Below are positions 22,601-33,685 of a stretch of 64,000 nt of DNA, piece after piece. This DNA is from Trichaptum fuscoviolaceum. Lineage: Eukaryota; Basidiomycota; Agaricomycetes; Hymenochaetales; Trichaptaceae. Under the pieces are notes generated by a model that worked only from the letters and a program-made list of their open reading frames with translations, had not been told where the DNA came from and searched no databases. The DNA is taken from positions 6,138,001-6,202,000 of the forward strand of contig CAJSYZ010000005.1 of NCBI GenBank assembly GCA_910574455.1, given 5' to 3'. Position 1 is the stretch's first letter. The number at the start of each line of letters is the position of its first letter. The position numbers and the translations under genes were made by a program.

Positions 22601-23010
22601 TCTTCGTTCCTGGATCCCCCAAGCCTTACCCATCAGCTTGATGAATATATCACCCAGGGGCATGCCTTTCTCCCACTGCTGCTCCCACTGACCACCCTGA
22701 CCATGTCCGTTCGTTAGTTGAGGACTCCTTCTCGGTGACACCGGAAGATATGAATCGGGAAGCTTGAAGAGGACCATGTCAGATAGCATAGGTGTTGCAA
22801 TAAGCTAAATTAGACAGTAAGAATCAGATATTGAAGTGTGTTATCGACATTATCGCTCACCCCTTGCAGCACAGAGTTCAAGAAGCATGTGTTGCCATGA
22901 TTAATGAGTCCTGGAGGCAGAAAGGCGCCTTTCTCTTCCTCCGCTTTCTGCTTCTTGGCTTTGTAGAGCTCCTGCGGCGTTGGCTGCGCCTTCTTGCCCA
23001 TGAGAGGCAT
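19650..23010 (-). CDS. Ubiquitin-specific protease (USP, C19 peptidase), USP16/45-like
   Basis: This is a cysteine deubiquitinase that removes ubiquitin from substrates. The chosen start (23010) gives MPLMGKKAQPTPQELYKAKK; an upstream exon near 23192 cannot be excluded. The Cys box is GLINHGNTCFLNSVLQG (catalytic Cys), followed by YLDFRQQDAHELLRHLLDA and the zinc-ribbon start VCEKCKK with FNDLSLSI. A very long Ser/Pro/acidic low-complexity insertion (about 500 residues) splits the domain before the second zinc pair CRRC. The His box GGHYVAYTV and a C-terminal KAYICMYERI close it. At least four introns interrupt the gene. The large disordered insertion between zinc-finger halves is seen in fungal USP16/45-type enzymes. 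The active site looks intact, and the product should be about 1,080 residues. Confidence 0.88.
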
Positions 23011-23348
23011 GCCCGCAAGTAATTTGGTTGACGCCAGATGGCCTTGGCCTTGTCGGCAGAGACCTGACAACTAGCCGATGTATGTGTCGTGTCTGCTCGT
23101 CGCTGACGCCGATGATGAGCAACGTGGATGGTCGTCGTCGTTGTCGGCGTCGACGTGAGGTGGAAGGCGCGGAACACACCGTTCGCCGACATCTCTCCGC
23201 AACTTCAAGTTGAAGCCAAATACTTACTTGAATAAGCCTCTTGTTCTCACGGGTGCTGTACTCTCTTCATTTCCGAGTTGAAGTCGCTTCTCTTCTTTCG
23301 CTTTCACTACTACCTACTACCTTGCCGTACAGTAGTCTGCAATTCATT

Positions 23349-23664
23349 CTACATTCTGGCCGGCATCATTCTCTCAAGCAAACGCAAAAAGGCCGTCCTT
23401 CTGCCGACTGTATGTGTAGCCAGAGATGGATCGTCGGACTCGAGTGGCTTTGCGGAACAATTACTTACTTGAGAGCGATTGTACGTGTTTAACGAGGCGT
23501 GATAAGACATAGTGGCTCCAGCTCTGACACGAGTGCACAGAAACATCTCCAATCTTTGTGGCAAGACGGCTCTTGGCACTGCTGGCCTTCGAGGATTCGG
23601 TGAGAAGCGAAAGACAGATACGCGACAATGATGCCTTGCTATAAAGAGACGAACGCACATTCAT
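23349..23664 (-). CDS. Possible small protein (two exons)
   Basis: An 84-residue frame begins MNVRSSLYSKASLSRICLSL at 23664. It crosses one 64-bp intron with donor GTAAGTAA and acceptor TACAG, and ends FLRLLERMMPARM. The N-terminus is rich in Arg, Ser and Leu and lacks acidic residues, like a mitochondrial presequence. No family was recognised, and only frame, splice signals and position between two promoters support it. Confidence 0.3.
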
Positions 23665-23983
23665 TAGAACTATTTTATAGCCCTTCTCTGATGGAGAGAT
23701 AAGAGGCTCCGGTCAAGAAGAACACGCGACTGAATGCTACTATTCCTGTGGGAGACATACCATATGCTTCGTGCAGGGCTACTCGGAAGACTTATGTTTC
23801 GCCTTCTTTACTTTGAAACTTTGATGGACCCCATGCTTTTATAAATTCCCTCACCGCGCTCAAGCTGCCGCTTCCGAAGGCCTCGCACATCCCTCAAAGC
23901 CTCCCACAAACGCTCCCAGCTGGGGTTGTGCTTCGCCCATTAAGCCTCAATACCCGACTCTCGCTTACCTTCTCGTCCTCATC
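23665..23983. other. Promoter region of UNC93-like gene
   Basis: Nothing coding was found. The final ~90 bases before the ATG are pyrimidine-rich (CCTCACCGCGCTC...), as is common for fungal 5' leaders. Confidence 0.35.
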
Positions 23984-26037
23984 ATGACTGACATAGAAAA
24001 GAAAGATGATATGTCGCACAGCGATGACAGCAATGGGCCGGTTGAACGCTACACTGGCTTGAAAGGCGTCTACTATCATCCAATAACTCAAGTGGTTATG
24101 CTCGGGTTTGTCTGCTTTATGGGACCGGGCTTGTTTAACGCACTTTCGGGGCTCGGGGGAGGAGGTCAAGTCGATCCAACAACCTCCGCCAACGGTAACT
24201 CAATCCTCTATGCAACCTTTGCGGTCACTGCATTTTTCTCCGGGTATGTTTGCTACCATTTGTCAAGGCCAGTTACTTGAATTAACAACACCTAGTTCTG
24301 TCAATAACATTCTGGGACCTCGGATCACGCTTTTGATCGGCTCCACCGGATACTGCCTGTATATTGGATCCTTCCTGTGGGTCTCGGCATTACATTCTTC
24401 TTTGTGTGCTCTGAAGGCTGTCTAGGTCGCTGAATATTCACCCTCATGCGAAAGGATTTGTGCTCGGTGCCAGTGCCGTCCTTGGTGTTTGTGCTGGTTT
24501 CTTGTGGACAGCACAGGGCTCTCTTATGTTGGCATACCCGACTGGTTAGTAAAATAATCATAATCTGAAAGCTGCTATACTGATGCGACTGCTGTTAGAG
24601 ACTCAGAAGGGGCATTTCATTGGTATTTTCTGGACTATATTCAATCTAGGAGGTGTAGTGGGCGCTTCTGTGTCACTAGGACAAAATTTCCATTCGGAGG
24701 TTCGTATTTGAGCGTGATTTATCTTCCCATGAAGTTGACATGCGCCTTTTTTGAAATTTAGTCCCGTCAAGGTATGAGCGTACACATGTCGCGCCAACTA
24801 TTGCTAATGATATCAAAATGTTTCTTCCAGTTGGCAATGGAACTTATGTGAGTCACTGGTTTGATGTCTTGATTGCCGCATCTCATGTCGTTTCCTTCTC
24901 GTTAGATTGGGTTTCTCGTCCTCACTGCAATCGGTGTTACGTTGCCACTGCTCATGGTCAACCCGAAAAAGATGATACGTTCTGACGGCTCCCGCGTATC
25001 AATATCCCGTAGCTCTACTTGGAAAGCCGAGCTGAAAGGCTTGTGGATTGCACTTCACACTGATCCTGCGATCGTCCTTCTTTTCCCAATGTTCTTTGCC
25101 TCAAACTGGTTCTACACCTGGCGTAAGTCGATACTACCAGGTTCTCAGCTGTCCTTAAATCTCAAACGCGACGCCTCACAGAATTCAATGACTATAATGC
25201 TGCTCTTTTTAACATCCGTGCTCGTGCACTAAACAATCTCGTGTATTGGCTATCGCAGATCGTGGGTTCTGTCGGCATTGGTTTACTCCTGGATAATGCA
25301 CGCATGACCCGTCGCGCGCGCGCGTTCCTCGGTTGGTTAATTGTGCTCGGCGTCGTCTTTATCGTACATATCTGGGGCTATTTCTATCAAAAGTGAGCAT
25401 CCTATCTACTTTTGGTCTTTGCTAGTTCGAACCGATGATTGGTGTGTGCCAGGGACTACACTCGCGCTTCTGTCAAGATCGCGACGCCCATTGATATCCA
25501 CGACAAAGGATATGCTGCGAAAATTTGGTTATATATCTTCTGCGGCCTTCTTGACGCTATGTGGCAAACAACCTCCTATTGGATGATTGGTGCTATGTCC
25601 AACGACCCAGCGAAGTTGGCATATCTCACGGGATTCTGTTCGTACTGTCATCGGATACAATGTTATTGCTTGCTGATGCTGTTGGCTTCATCAGATAAAT
25701 CCCTTCAATCTGCGGCAGCAGCAGGCATATGGCGTGCTGATGCCGTTGGTATCCCGTAAGCGGCGGAACTCCAGATTGTTTGCGCAGCTGGATTAACTTC
25801 GTACTCCCAGATATATGAACATCTTCATCTCAACTTGGGTCCTCCTTGTTGCAGGGTTGATCTTCGCCTTGCCAATGCTTTACATTCGGGTGAAGAACCA
25901 CACCGAACTAGAGGATGAGACGATGTAGGGCTTCCTCTACAAAACCTCGAGACTCTCAAGCTGATGATGTACATTTCAGAGCGCGCATGGACGACGCGGG
26001 GCATATCCAGCCTGTCGAGAAGATCGCTACTCAGTAA
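23984..26037 (+). CDS. UNC93-like major facilitator superfamily membrane protein
   Basis: This is a polytopic membrane protein of the UNC-93/MFS type, related to the poorly characterised fungal UNC93-like transporters. The start at 23984 gives a hydrophilic N-terminus, then GVYYHPITQVVMLGFVCFMG and MGPGLFNALSGLGGGG, the family's first-helix signature. Further exons give GPRITLLIGSTGYCLYIGSF, VLGVCAGFLWTAQGSLMLAY and GIFWTIFNLGGVVGASVSLG. More than ten short introns interrupt it. Near the end, removing an intron with donor GTAGGG at 25925 and acceptor TTCAG gives the tail ARMDDAGHIQPVEKIATQ, stopping at 26037. If that intron is not used, the protein stops at 25928. Twelve helices are expected. 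The substrate is unknown. Confidence 0.85.
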
Positions 26038-26992
26038 TGGCAATCATTCCATTGATTTGCTATAATTTCTCTACTCATCTCATTGTATCTCTGGACTTCC
26101 TATTTTGCTTGGATTCTTTGACGTCGACGAATGAATATCACGATTTTATGGACACGCCTCTGGCGCACTATCTTTGATCACGGCTATTGACGGAGCTTCG
26201 AAACCTGAACTTACTCAACCTGGGTTCCTTTCTCCTTGCAGTCTATCTTTATCCCGTTGAACAACGTTGTATACCATTCGGTACTCAGCCCACTGAGTTT
26301 TTATCATCAAAATGTAGGAAGAACGCTGATTGTACCTCAGTCCGGCGCTCGCGGTCACCGGCATGCGCTTTGTACACTTCGTTGCTAATTACTAAAACCA
26401 TAGATCGTGTCCAGACTCCCCTTGATAGTGCACCTTAGCTTTGTCTGTTTCTCCATTAGTATGTGGACTATCGCGCTGCTCCACTTTGCACACGCAAGGA
26501 TCAATCAATTTACTTCCTGGTGATCCGACAGCATCGCTGTGAGTCGTTCGTGCACATTCGTCTGATAGATGATTGACTACTTCAAAGACAGGTCCTCTGT
26601 GCCTTGTCGAAGCACGGCAGATTTACCCCATTGTCCGACCGGCTACACAGATGCTATGGCAAACAGTAACTCATTTGTTAACCGATGATTGGCCTTTTTA
26701 GTCGCCGATCATGGTTGATAAGGACGTGAAGCTCGCAAGGCCTTTACGGCCTGACGTATATATGTATGCTGCAGAGCATTTGTCTCGCCTGGATGTTTAT
26801 ACGCGCTCATGCGGCAAAAGCGAAAGCCAACGGTCCAACTGACTACTCGGAGGAAACGGCGTAATGTTCGAACCCGGAACATACACAACAAGTTTGCCTC
26901 CTGCATGTCTCCACTGGTATAAATAAAGAGGGTCAAACGTGCATCAGTTTATCTTTCTTGCTGTCGACCTCAGGCTTCGTTGTCGACTACAT
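26038..26992. other. Intergenic, ~950 bp
   Basis: No supported gene was found. Short open frames on both strands lack recognisable domains or consistent splice chains. Confidence 0.35.
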
Positions 26993-27576
26993 ATGTGAAC
27001 CACCGGTTACTTAGCCTTCCCTCCACTTACGTCCTGGGCTGAACTGCATCTCACTGCAATCACCTCCGCTCATACGCGTTCTAACTTCAGCTCGGCCTTC
27101 GACGACTTCATTTCTCAGAATGTGTCGATTTTGTTTAATGGAACACCCTTGACCCGTGCTCAGTACGAGCTAAAGCTTCTGGGTACAGTCAATCCGGAGG
27201 AGGCAGCGGTGATCGACATACGTAACATTGTTTCCGCCGCGCACCAAAATACCAACGTTAGTAACTCATCTGCGGTATGTTCATCTTATGGTCCAAGCGT
27301 TACACACGTTGATGTGTGCGTCAGGAGTCTGGGGCGGTTGGAATATTCTTCCTCCTGAACTTCACTCAGTCTGGGGGCTCTCAAGCTATTCAGTCATCGC
27401 TAAACCTTCTGTAAGTTCAAAACTTCCGTCCATCAGTGATAGCAATCTAAACGGCACATATCACAATAAGTGTAGAACAGGACCATTCTACTGCAACTGA
27501 ACACGACATGACAATCGATCAAAGGCGTGTTATCTCCCTCGACCAGGTCCTTCTGAACCAAAGCGACGGCCTTTGA
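26993..27576 (+). pseudogene. Decayed small basidiomycete gene, copy 1
   Basis: This copy is recognised by comparison with the copy at 53.0 kb. The aligned protein has FPPLTSWAELHLTAITSAHT, then SNFSSAFDDFISQN, then a three-exon tail including GAVGIFFLLNFTQSGGSQAI and TIDQRRVISLDQVLLNQS. The ATG that aligns with the start of copy 2 (26993) is followed at once by TGA, and part of the N-terminus is missing, so it looks inactivated. Only an undetected upstream exon would rescue it. The function of the family is unknown to me; the product would be about 150 residues. Confidence 0.6.
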
Positions 27577-28799
27577 CGAGTGCAAACCCAAGCTTGAATT
27601 ACATAGTCAGAAATCTCTTATGAACAATAACTAGAACTTGGGAGTGTGGAGGCAAACTATGGCGAGTGTGTACGGGCCCTGGCCCGGGAGGGTAGTAGAA
27701 CATGTTAGAGGCACGGATAGCTTCAAGTTCAAGCAGATCACCGTCAGGAGAACTTGGAGAAGCCTGAGGGTCCCCTAAGGTACAGTGCGCTGTACAAGGA
27801 CACAGAAGCTTGATGAAATGGCCAATACGTATTATTTGAGAAGCCCGAGTACCAGAATTAACCTGGGGACAAAATACCTGTTATTCCAGGTTGCGTGGCT
27901 TTTCGCTGCTATATCCCTATTCCGGGATCGGAAGAAAGAAGTGAATGCCCCGTAGCCATAAAGTCTCCTTGAGGTCTTTGTTGCGACGACCTTGAGGCTC
28001 GAACTTGAAGTCGTCGGCGACTCGGCGGCGATGATGAACTTGAAGTCAGATTTCCAGGAAGGCGGGGTCACGGTAACATGATTGCCAGTGTGACCGCAAT
28101 GTGACGCTTGCGTGCTCAGGGTCGTAAGTCCGTGTCACGCCGTCTCAGCGTGAGAGAATCCGATTTACTCTTCCAACTGCCAGTGATCCCAACATCTTTT
28201 CAAGTAAGTTCTTGCCACGCATTAGAGAGGAGTTTAACTTGAACAGCGGCATTGCACTTGAATTACTGGTAGTGATCACTCTCATTCAACCCCCTTCCCC
28301 CGCGATTCTCTACTCCTGATTTACAGCCTGTACCAAAAGCTTTGACCCCCCTTCAAATTGCAAAGTCTTTCTCAGCACATTACTGGTACGAATGCCGGCT
28401 CACCTGCATGGGAAGAAGTGCGCAGGCGAGTACGCACTCGTTCAGCACTTCAGCTTATGACTATTACTGACATTTCTATTATAAGTCTGATTGACTTTGA
28501 GAGTAAGATTCAGTATGATGCCTGTCTGACTGAAAGCAGATTACATTACGCCAGCCTGAGATAAACCAAGAGTTGCTCTGACATATAGAACCATCTGATT
28601 GCATGGGTTTATGTCCCCCCCTCTTTCCGATGGACTTACTAAAACACCCCGTATCGGCGCTTTATAAGCGGGGTTTGGTGGCTGACTGAGACAGTCGGTG
28701 ATGGTTCCGTCTACCTATAAATGGATGCTGATTTACTCCAAAGTTGTCCAGCGTCACAGGAACGCATTTGGATCACTCTGAGACCAAACGGAAACTGAT
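27577..28799. other. Intergenic, ~1.2 kb
   Basis: No supported gene was found. The last ~130 bases should carry the promoter of the dehydrogenase gene. Confidence 0.35.
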
Positions 28800-29946
28800 A
28801 TGAGCAGTACCTTCTACAAGGCAATGGACTTGACGGGCAAGGTCGCTCTGGTAACGGGGGCCGGTACAGGAATGTGAATTCACTTTTTAAGTTCTTTAGA
28901 GCCTCGCTGACATCGGGCTCCTATAGAGGACTAACGATTGCGAAGGGCTTCGCTGAAAATGGCGCAAAAGTATACATCGTAGGCAGACGCTTCGAGGTCG
29001 TGAAACAGGCTTCTGAACAGGATCTCAATGGATCCGGTCAGCTCATCCCGTTAGCTCTCATCGTTTGCAGTTTGCCACCTTCCTGACTGTAATTACGCCT
29101 TCTGAAGGTTACAAATGGATGTCACCGATAAAGAAAGTATTCTGAAGGTAGTTGAGCATATAAATAAGGCGGACGGAAAGCTCGACGTCCTTGTCAACAA
29201 GTACGTACAGTAACTGTCCTGCGCTGTATCCATACGACGCTGAAGAACTACTGCTGTATTCACCATAGTGCCGGGGCCCTTGGACCTGTTGCCCCTTTCA
29301 CTCCCAACCCTAATGCTCCAGAAGTCAAATCGGCTGATGCGTACGGCAAGGCACTCTTCGACTCCCAATCCTTTGAAGAATGGTCGAAGCTCGAGGACCT
29401 CACACTCGCCGCCATATTCTTTGTCACGTCTGCTTTCTTGGGCCTCCTGGGAGCAAGTGTGAAGGGTGGCTTGGAGAATGCTACAGCAAGTGTTATCAAC
29501 ATTACGAGCTGCGTTACGCACTTTGACTTATCACAAGGCGTTGTAAGTTGGATTTCTTTGACTTCCCCCAGTATAGGCTCATAGTGCTCCAGTTTGCATA
29601 CCTTTCTTTGAAAACGGCTGCGGCTCGGCTGGGACGCACTTTGGCCCAAGACTTCACGCTGAAGAAAATCCCAGTTCGCGTGAATACGATCGCACCAGGA
29701 GTATTTCCCTCGCAGTTCTCAGGAACGCGCGAGTCTGCTGATGCTCTGGCGAAAACGAATACTCCGGCTGGGCGCGCAGCAAGGTAAGTAGTAATGATTT
29801 GAAGCCGTATTCTTTGTAACTAACAGTTATCCTAAAGGGAGGTGGAGATCGCGGCAATAGCCATCTATCTCGCTTCTTCCGCATCCGCATATACCAATGG
29901 TCAAGATATTGCTGTGGACGGAAGTATCAGTCTAGTAACTGCCTAG
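28800..29946 (+). CDS. Short-chain dehydrogenase/reductase (SDR)
   Basis: This is a cytosolic NAD(P)-dependent oxidoreductase of the classical SDR fold, about 290 residues from the ATG at 28800. The first exon ends inside the cofactor motif, and removing the intron gives TGAGTGIG at residues 19-26. Following exons give GFAENGAKVYIVGRR, LDVLVNNAGALGP (the NNAG motif), SVINITSCVTHF (catalytic Ser region) and YLSLKTAAARLGRTLA with the catalytic YxxxK. The C-terminal part has VRVNTIAPGVFPSQF and YLASSASAYTNGQDIAVDGS, both typical. About six introns are needed. The set of motifs resembles fungal SDRs of unknown substrate. The gene is complete and ends about 400 bp before the giant transposon. Confidence 0.9.
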
Positions 29947-30339
29947 TAAGTCAGGTGCTAGATCTTCAGCAAATGGCCCCGAAAAGAAATCAATATGGGT
30001 CTAAGTAATATATTTGGAATAGATGTCAAGTTCAAAGAAGATGTACATGGCCCGTTCTTTCTAGCAGAAAAGGGAACAAACTCAGCGTCGATCATTATTC
30101 GATGACCCTTGCCGTTCTCCAAAGAGTGGAGAAAAAACGCGAGTTTAGTTGCCATTACATAGGACCAGAAGCTCTTAAAGCTTCCGAGTCGCCTGACGTA
30201 CGTATATGCGCATATTTTGCCACAAATCAGCGGAGTTTCAATGCACTTGAGCTAGTGAGCACCCTCATTATCTCTTCTTCATGCCCATGATTTCCCCACT
30301 CTTATAGAGAATTAGTAGTGTACGAGAAGGGGTAGCGGT
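29947..30339. other. Intergenic flank of the giant transposon
   Basis: No gene was found between the dehydrogenase stop and the target-site duplication, so the transposon did not visibly interrupt a gene here. Confidence 0.4.
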
Positions 30340-30348
30340 AATATGCAA
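30340..30348. repeat. Left target-site duplication of giant MULE
   Basis: The 9 bp AATATGCAA is identical to 52161-52169. Confidence 0.88.
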
Positions 30349-30369
30349 GCAAAATGGGAGTCTGCCCTA

Positions 30370-31190
30370 AATGTAATGAAGTCAACCCACCATAAATGGG
30401 GTCAACCGTGAGAAATGAAGACAACCTGTATTTAATGTATTTCAACCTTTCTGAAATGTAAGTCAACAATTTCAGAATTCGAAGTCATCATTTGTAAGAT
30501 TTCGGAATCAGCCTATTTTGAAATGGAAGTCAACATTTGTCAGAATTCGGAATCAACTTAATTAGAATTGTAAGTCAGCCTTTCATAATATGCAAGTCAA
30601 CCGGGGTATGTATTCGACATCAACCTCGGGAAGAAATATAGGATGGCCTAAAAGAAATGGAAGACAACCAAGCAAAGTAATATAAGACACCATGAAAGTA
30701 ATTGAAACCAGCCTCGTAAAGTAATCCAAGTCAACCTGCATGAAATATAAGGCAACCCAAAAGTATTCAAGTTAGCCTCGAAAAGTAATGCAAGTCAGCC
30801 TGCAAAGTAATATAAGACACCATGAAAGTAATTGAAACCAGCCTTGTAAAGTAATCCAAGTCAACCTGCATGAAATATAAGGCAACCCAAAAGTATTCGA
30901 AGTTAGCCTCGAAAAGTAATGCAAGTCAGCCTGCAATAATTTCAAGTCACCCAGAAAGTATTCGAAGTCCGCCCACCAAAGTAATGCAAGGCAACCTGCA
31001 AGTATGCGAAGTCACCCAGAAAGTATTTGAAGTCAGCCTCGAAAAGTAATGCAAGTCAACCTGAAAGTATAGCAAGCCACCCAGATGGTATTCGAAGTCA
31101 GCCCAGGCAAGTAATGTAACTCAACCTACAAGAAATATAAGTTACCCTGAAAGTATTCGAAGTCAACCTTACCAGAACAGCCAAGACAGA
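30370..31190 (+). repeat. Left subterminal repeat array
   Basis: This array holds degenerate units of about 20-35 bp built on AAGTCAACC and AAGTAATGCAAGTCAACC. It includes a longer duplicated block (30675-30770 repeated at 30800-30910). The mirror image, GGTTGACTTGCATTACTT, fills the other end of the element. Such arrays may be transposase binding sites. No reading frame is maintained. Confidence 0.85.
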
Positions 31191-31434
31191 ATATGCTATA
31201 ACTCTCCAATTACTGGTCCGTTCAGTACGAAACTACCACGAATCGAAAGCTTATTTAAAGGAGATTTTGACACAGCTCTTGCAAATTGAGCAAGGTGAAT
31301 CAGTCATTTGGTAGATTTGATTTTTGTCATTTCTGTGTCTTATAGCCCTCTTATACAGTCACTGTCCGCTGCTGCTGCAATCATGAGAGGGGAACCAATA
31401 GAAGGTGAAAGCAAGGTCTTGATATTGGTTTGTA

Positions 31435-31850
31435 TTGAAGTCTTTGGTACTCTCAGGTGCTGATCATCTCGTTCGGGCAATTCAGAAATGCAAGGCAGGC
31501 GAATTTAATCTCATGGTCTCTACTTCTATAGGCAATGAAGGTCTGGTTATCGGTGAAATCAATGAAATTATTTGCTTCCTCTTGCCGAACTGCGCGAGGA
31601 CCAGAACAAGGCCTTAATTTGCTTTGAGAAGGGAGGCCCGGAAACCATTGGAAGAAGAATATCTTGATTTCAATGGTGAGTGAGACGAACATATAACACT
31701 AGATAATTTATAGATGTGTAGTTCCCAAAGTCTCTAAGAGCCTTGGACAGGTAAAAGATGACAAATGTCCAGTTTTGTCGTTGCGAGCCTCGACCAGCGA
31801 GAACACAGTTGACTTGCCTTCATCCAGCCTTACCCAGAATACCACGTAGG
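31435..31850 (+). pseudogene. Captured fragment of FANCM/Mph1-type DNA helicase
   Basis: The frame at 31456-31600 reads IQKCKAGEFNLMVSTSIGNE followed by GLVIGEINEIICF. This corresponds to the conserved helicase C-terminal segment of FANCM/Mph1 proteins (a KFxxGEYNVIVATSIGEEGLDIGE-like stretch), with several conserved residues changed. No helicase N-terminal domain, DEAH box or arginine-finger motif follows, so this is a small piece only. A second possible piece, KDDKCPVLSLRASTSENTVD, lies near 31755-31820. The fragment sits directly inside the left repeat array, the position where Pack-MULEs carry acquired host sequence. Mph1 itself is a branched-DNA helicase for repair; this fragment should not have that activity. 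Confidence 0.6.
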
Positions 31851-32494
31851 TGTCACACCATAGGCACGACAGCCTGAGAAGGTGTTCCTGCGCTCCCGCT
31901 CGCTCCTGTCCGTCGTCGATAATCTAAAGAGAAAGGCTTCCTCGAAGGATGCAAGAGTGGAAAATTGGGCTGGCAGGTTATTGTGGGAGAAGCCACCCTG
32001 GAGCTCGCTGAAAAGGTCCTTGCTCTAGAGCGTCTTGGGTTGCCGAGGGACCAACGAGTCAAGCCCATGACCGAAGGGAGACGCAGCCTCTGACAAGGAG
32101 AAACCTTGACAAACCCACAAGGAAAACTAAACCGACCGAAGGTCTCCATACATAGTGTCACCCATGTAAATAGACATTCAATTGCAATACTCACCTTACT
32201 TCTGTTACACACCAATGAGCTTTGATATAGCAGGTGGCTCTGCTTGGTAGCGTCCGCAAGGCCTCGAGCAGTAAGTTGGGTGGCGCGAATAAGGCCTCGT
32301 CCGAATGGCTTTGTTGGAGCGGGTAGCGTCCGCTAGGCATTGATAAATGGGTCTTCATCTTGCGTTCTTATGAATATTCGCGTCTTCATTGTGCGTCGCC
32401 GCTGTCTTGAGGCGCGGAGTCGTCTTTGTTGTTGTGGTCGATGGTGAAGAAATGCGACGCAGTTTCACGCGTGAAGTACACGAGCTCCCGCTTG

Positions 32495-32794
32495 TCACGA
32501 GTCGTGGTAGTTCTTCGAAGTCCTTCCAATGACATCTGTCATCAGGTATTTCACAAGGAACAAAGGAAGCTCCGTATCTGAATAGAAATCTGCCATGGTC
32601 ATCTTGACATGAATATCATGAAAGGAAATATAAGAATTGAATGCAGTTACCAGGTTATACCATTGTCCATCAGATAGGTTACCTAGGTCCAATATATGTA
32701 AGCCACTGGAACATGCAGATAGAAATGAATACCACATACTGCGTTGTAAGAAGTTTTTTTTTTTAAAGTCCATTAGATGACTTAGACAAATCAA
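32495..32794 (-). CDS. Unidentified coding fragment inside the giant element
   Basis: An open frame of about 65 good residues reads LHILDLGNLSDGQWYNLVTA and continues with YISFHDIHVKMTMADFYSD to a stop at 32495. Composition looks protein-like (aromatic-rich, few low-complexity runs), but no family was recognised and the upstream part is poor. It may be the last exon of a cargo gene or a captured fragment. Confidence 0.3.
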   Translation of the reverse strand: MICLSHLMDFKKKNFLQRSMWYSFLSACSSGLHILDLGNLSDGQWYNLVTAFNSYISFHDIHVKMTMADFYSDTELPLFLVKYLMTDVIGRTSKNYHDS

Positions 32795-33021
32795 GCTCGT
32801 GAACTGAGTAAGCCGCTACATGTAATACGCAAACGTAAGCATCCCACAAGGGTCATATGCTGTATAGTATTATCTTTTCAGTTCGCACGCACCACGTGAT
32901 CATCGGATGTACGGAAGCTTGCTTACCGGAGCCGAGTAGCATCATTTGCTTCCGTCTCCGTCGGCAATTTACGGCCTGCTGTTTTCACCTCTCTTTCCCC
33001 ATCCCCAATTGTCGTCTCACC

Positions 33022-33473
33022 ATGCGTTACGGCAAACTTCCCTGCAGATTGAGACGGTACGTGCTACGTACAACCACTGATTTTCATTAGAAAGATTCTG
33101 ATTCGTAAATATTGCATACACTTACAGGCTTTTTGCGAGACTGCTCGACCGCGTGGTCGCGCTTTTTCGAGCTCGTTTCCCAGAGGATTGGGCCGGGAAG
33201 ATGCTCGTTGAGGGTATGTCTTCTCCGTCCATAAACACATAATTGGAGTCTAATATCTTGATAGAACGACCGCGCAATCCTCACGTCGTTGCTGAGCGAT
33301 TGGCCAGCATAACAATGGTACTCGAGGTAGTCATTGCCGAGTACACCGTCATTGCGGTACGGGAAGTCACGACGGATGGGCAGGAGGAGAGGGAATGGGA
33401 GGCCAAGAGGGAGGCGGAGAAGCTTGCAAGTGTCTGTGCGGAGTTTTTGGCAAAGATTGATCACCCCCGTTAG
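33022..33473 (+). CDS. Small cargo protein of unknown function
   Basis: Three exons join in phase through canonical introns (GTACGT and GTATGT donors). The start at 33022 gives MRYGKLPCRLRRLFARLLDR, then FRARFPEDWAGKMLVEERPR, then RLASITMVLEVVIAEYTVIA and an acidic/basic tail ending AEFLAKIDHPR. The product would be about 115 residues with an amphipathic central helix. It lies on the strand opposite the transposase and just upstream (left) of the transposase gene's 3' end. I know no family for it. Consistent splicing across three exons argues that it is real. Confidence 0.55.
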
Positions 33474-33685
33474 TGGGTAGTAGATGGACTATTCCACTCA
33501 GACCTTTTTAAATTGTGTAAATAGTATACCCTCACATTCCCTACAGAAACTCTCACCTTTTACATTGTATCATATGTGAAAAATGAACACTTCCTCCAAG
33601 GACTGAGTGAAAAGGAATGAAATTAGACTTAAGCACTCATCACAATGAATTACGGATACAAGTAGATCATTAGGAGTGTCGGCTA

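Noticed and set aside
30370..31190. CRISPR-like repeat array
   Set aside because: Units are degenerate with irregular spacing, there are no spacers of constant length, the genome is fungal, and the mirror array at 51-52 kb marks transposon ends.
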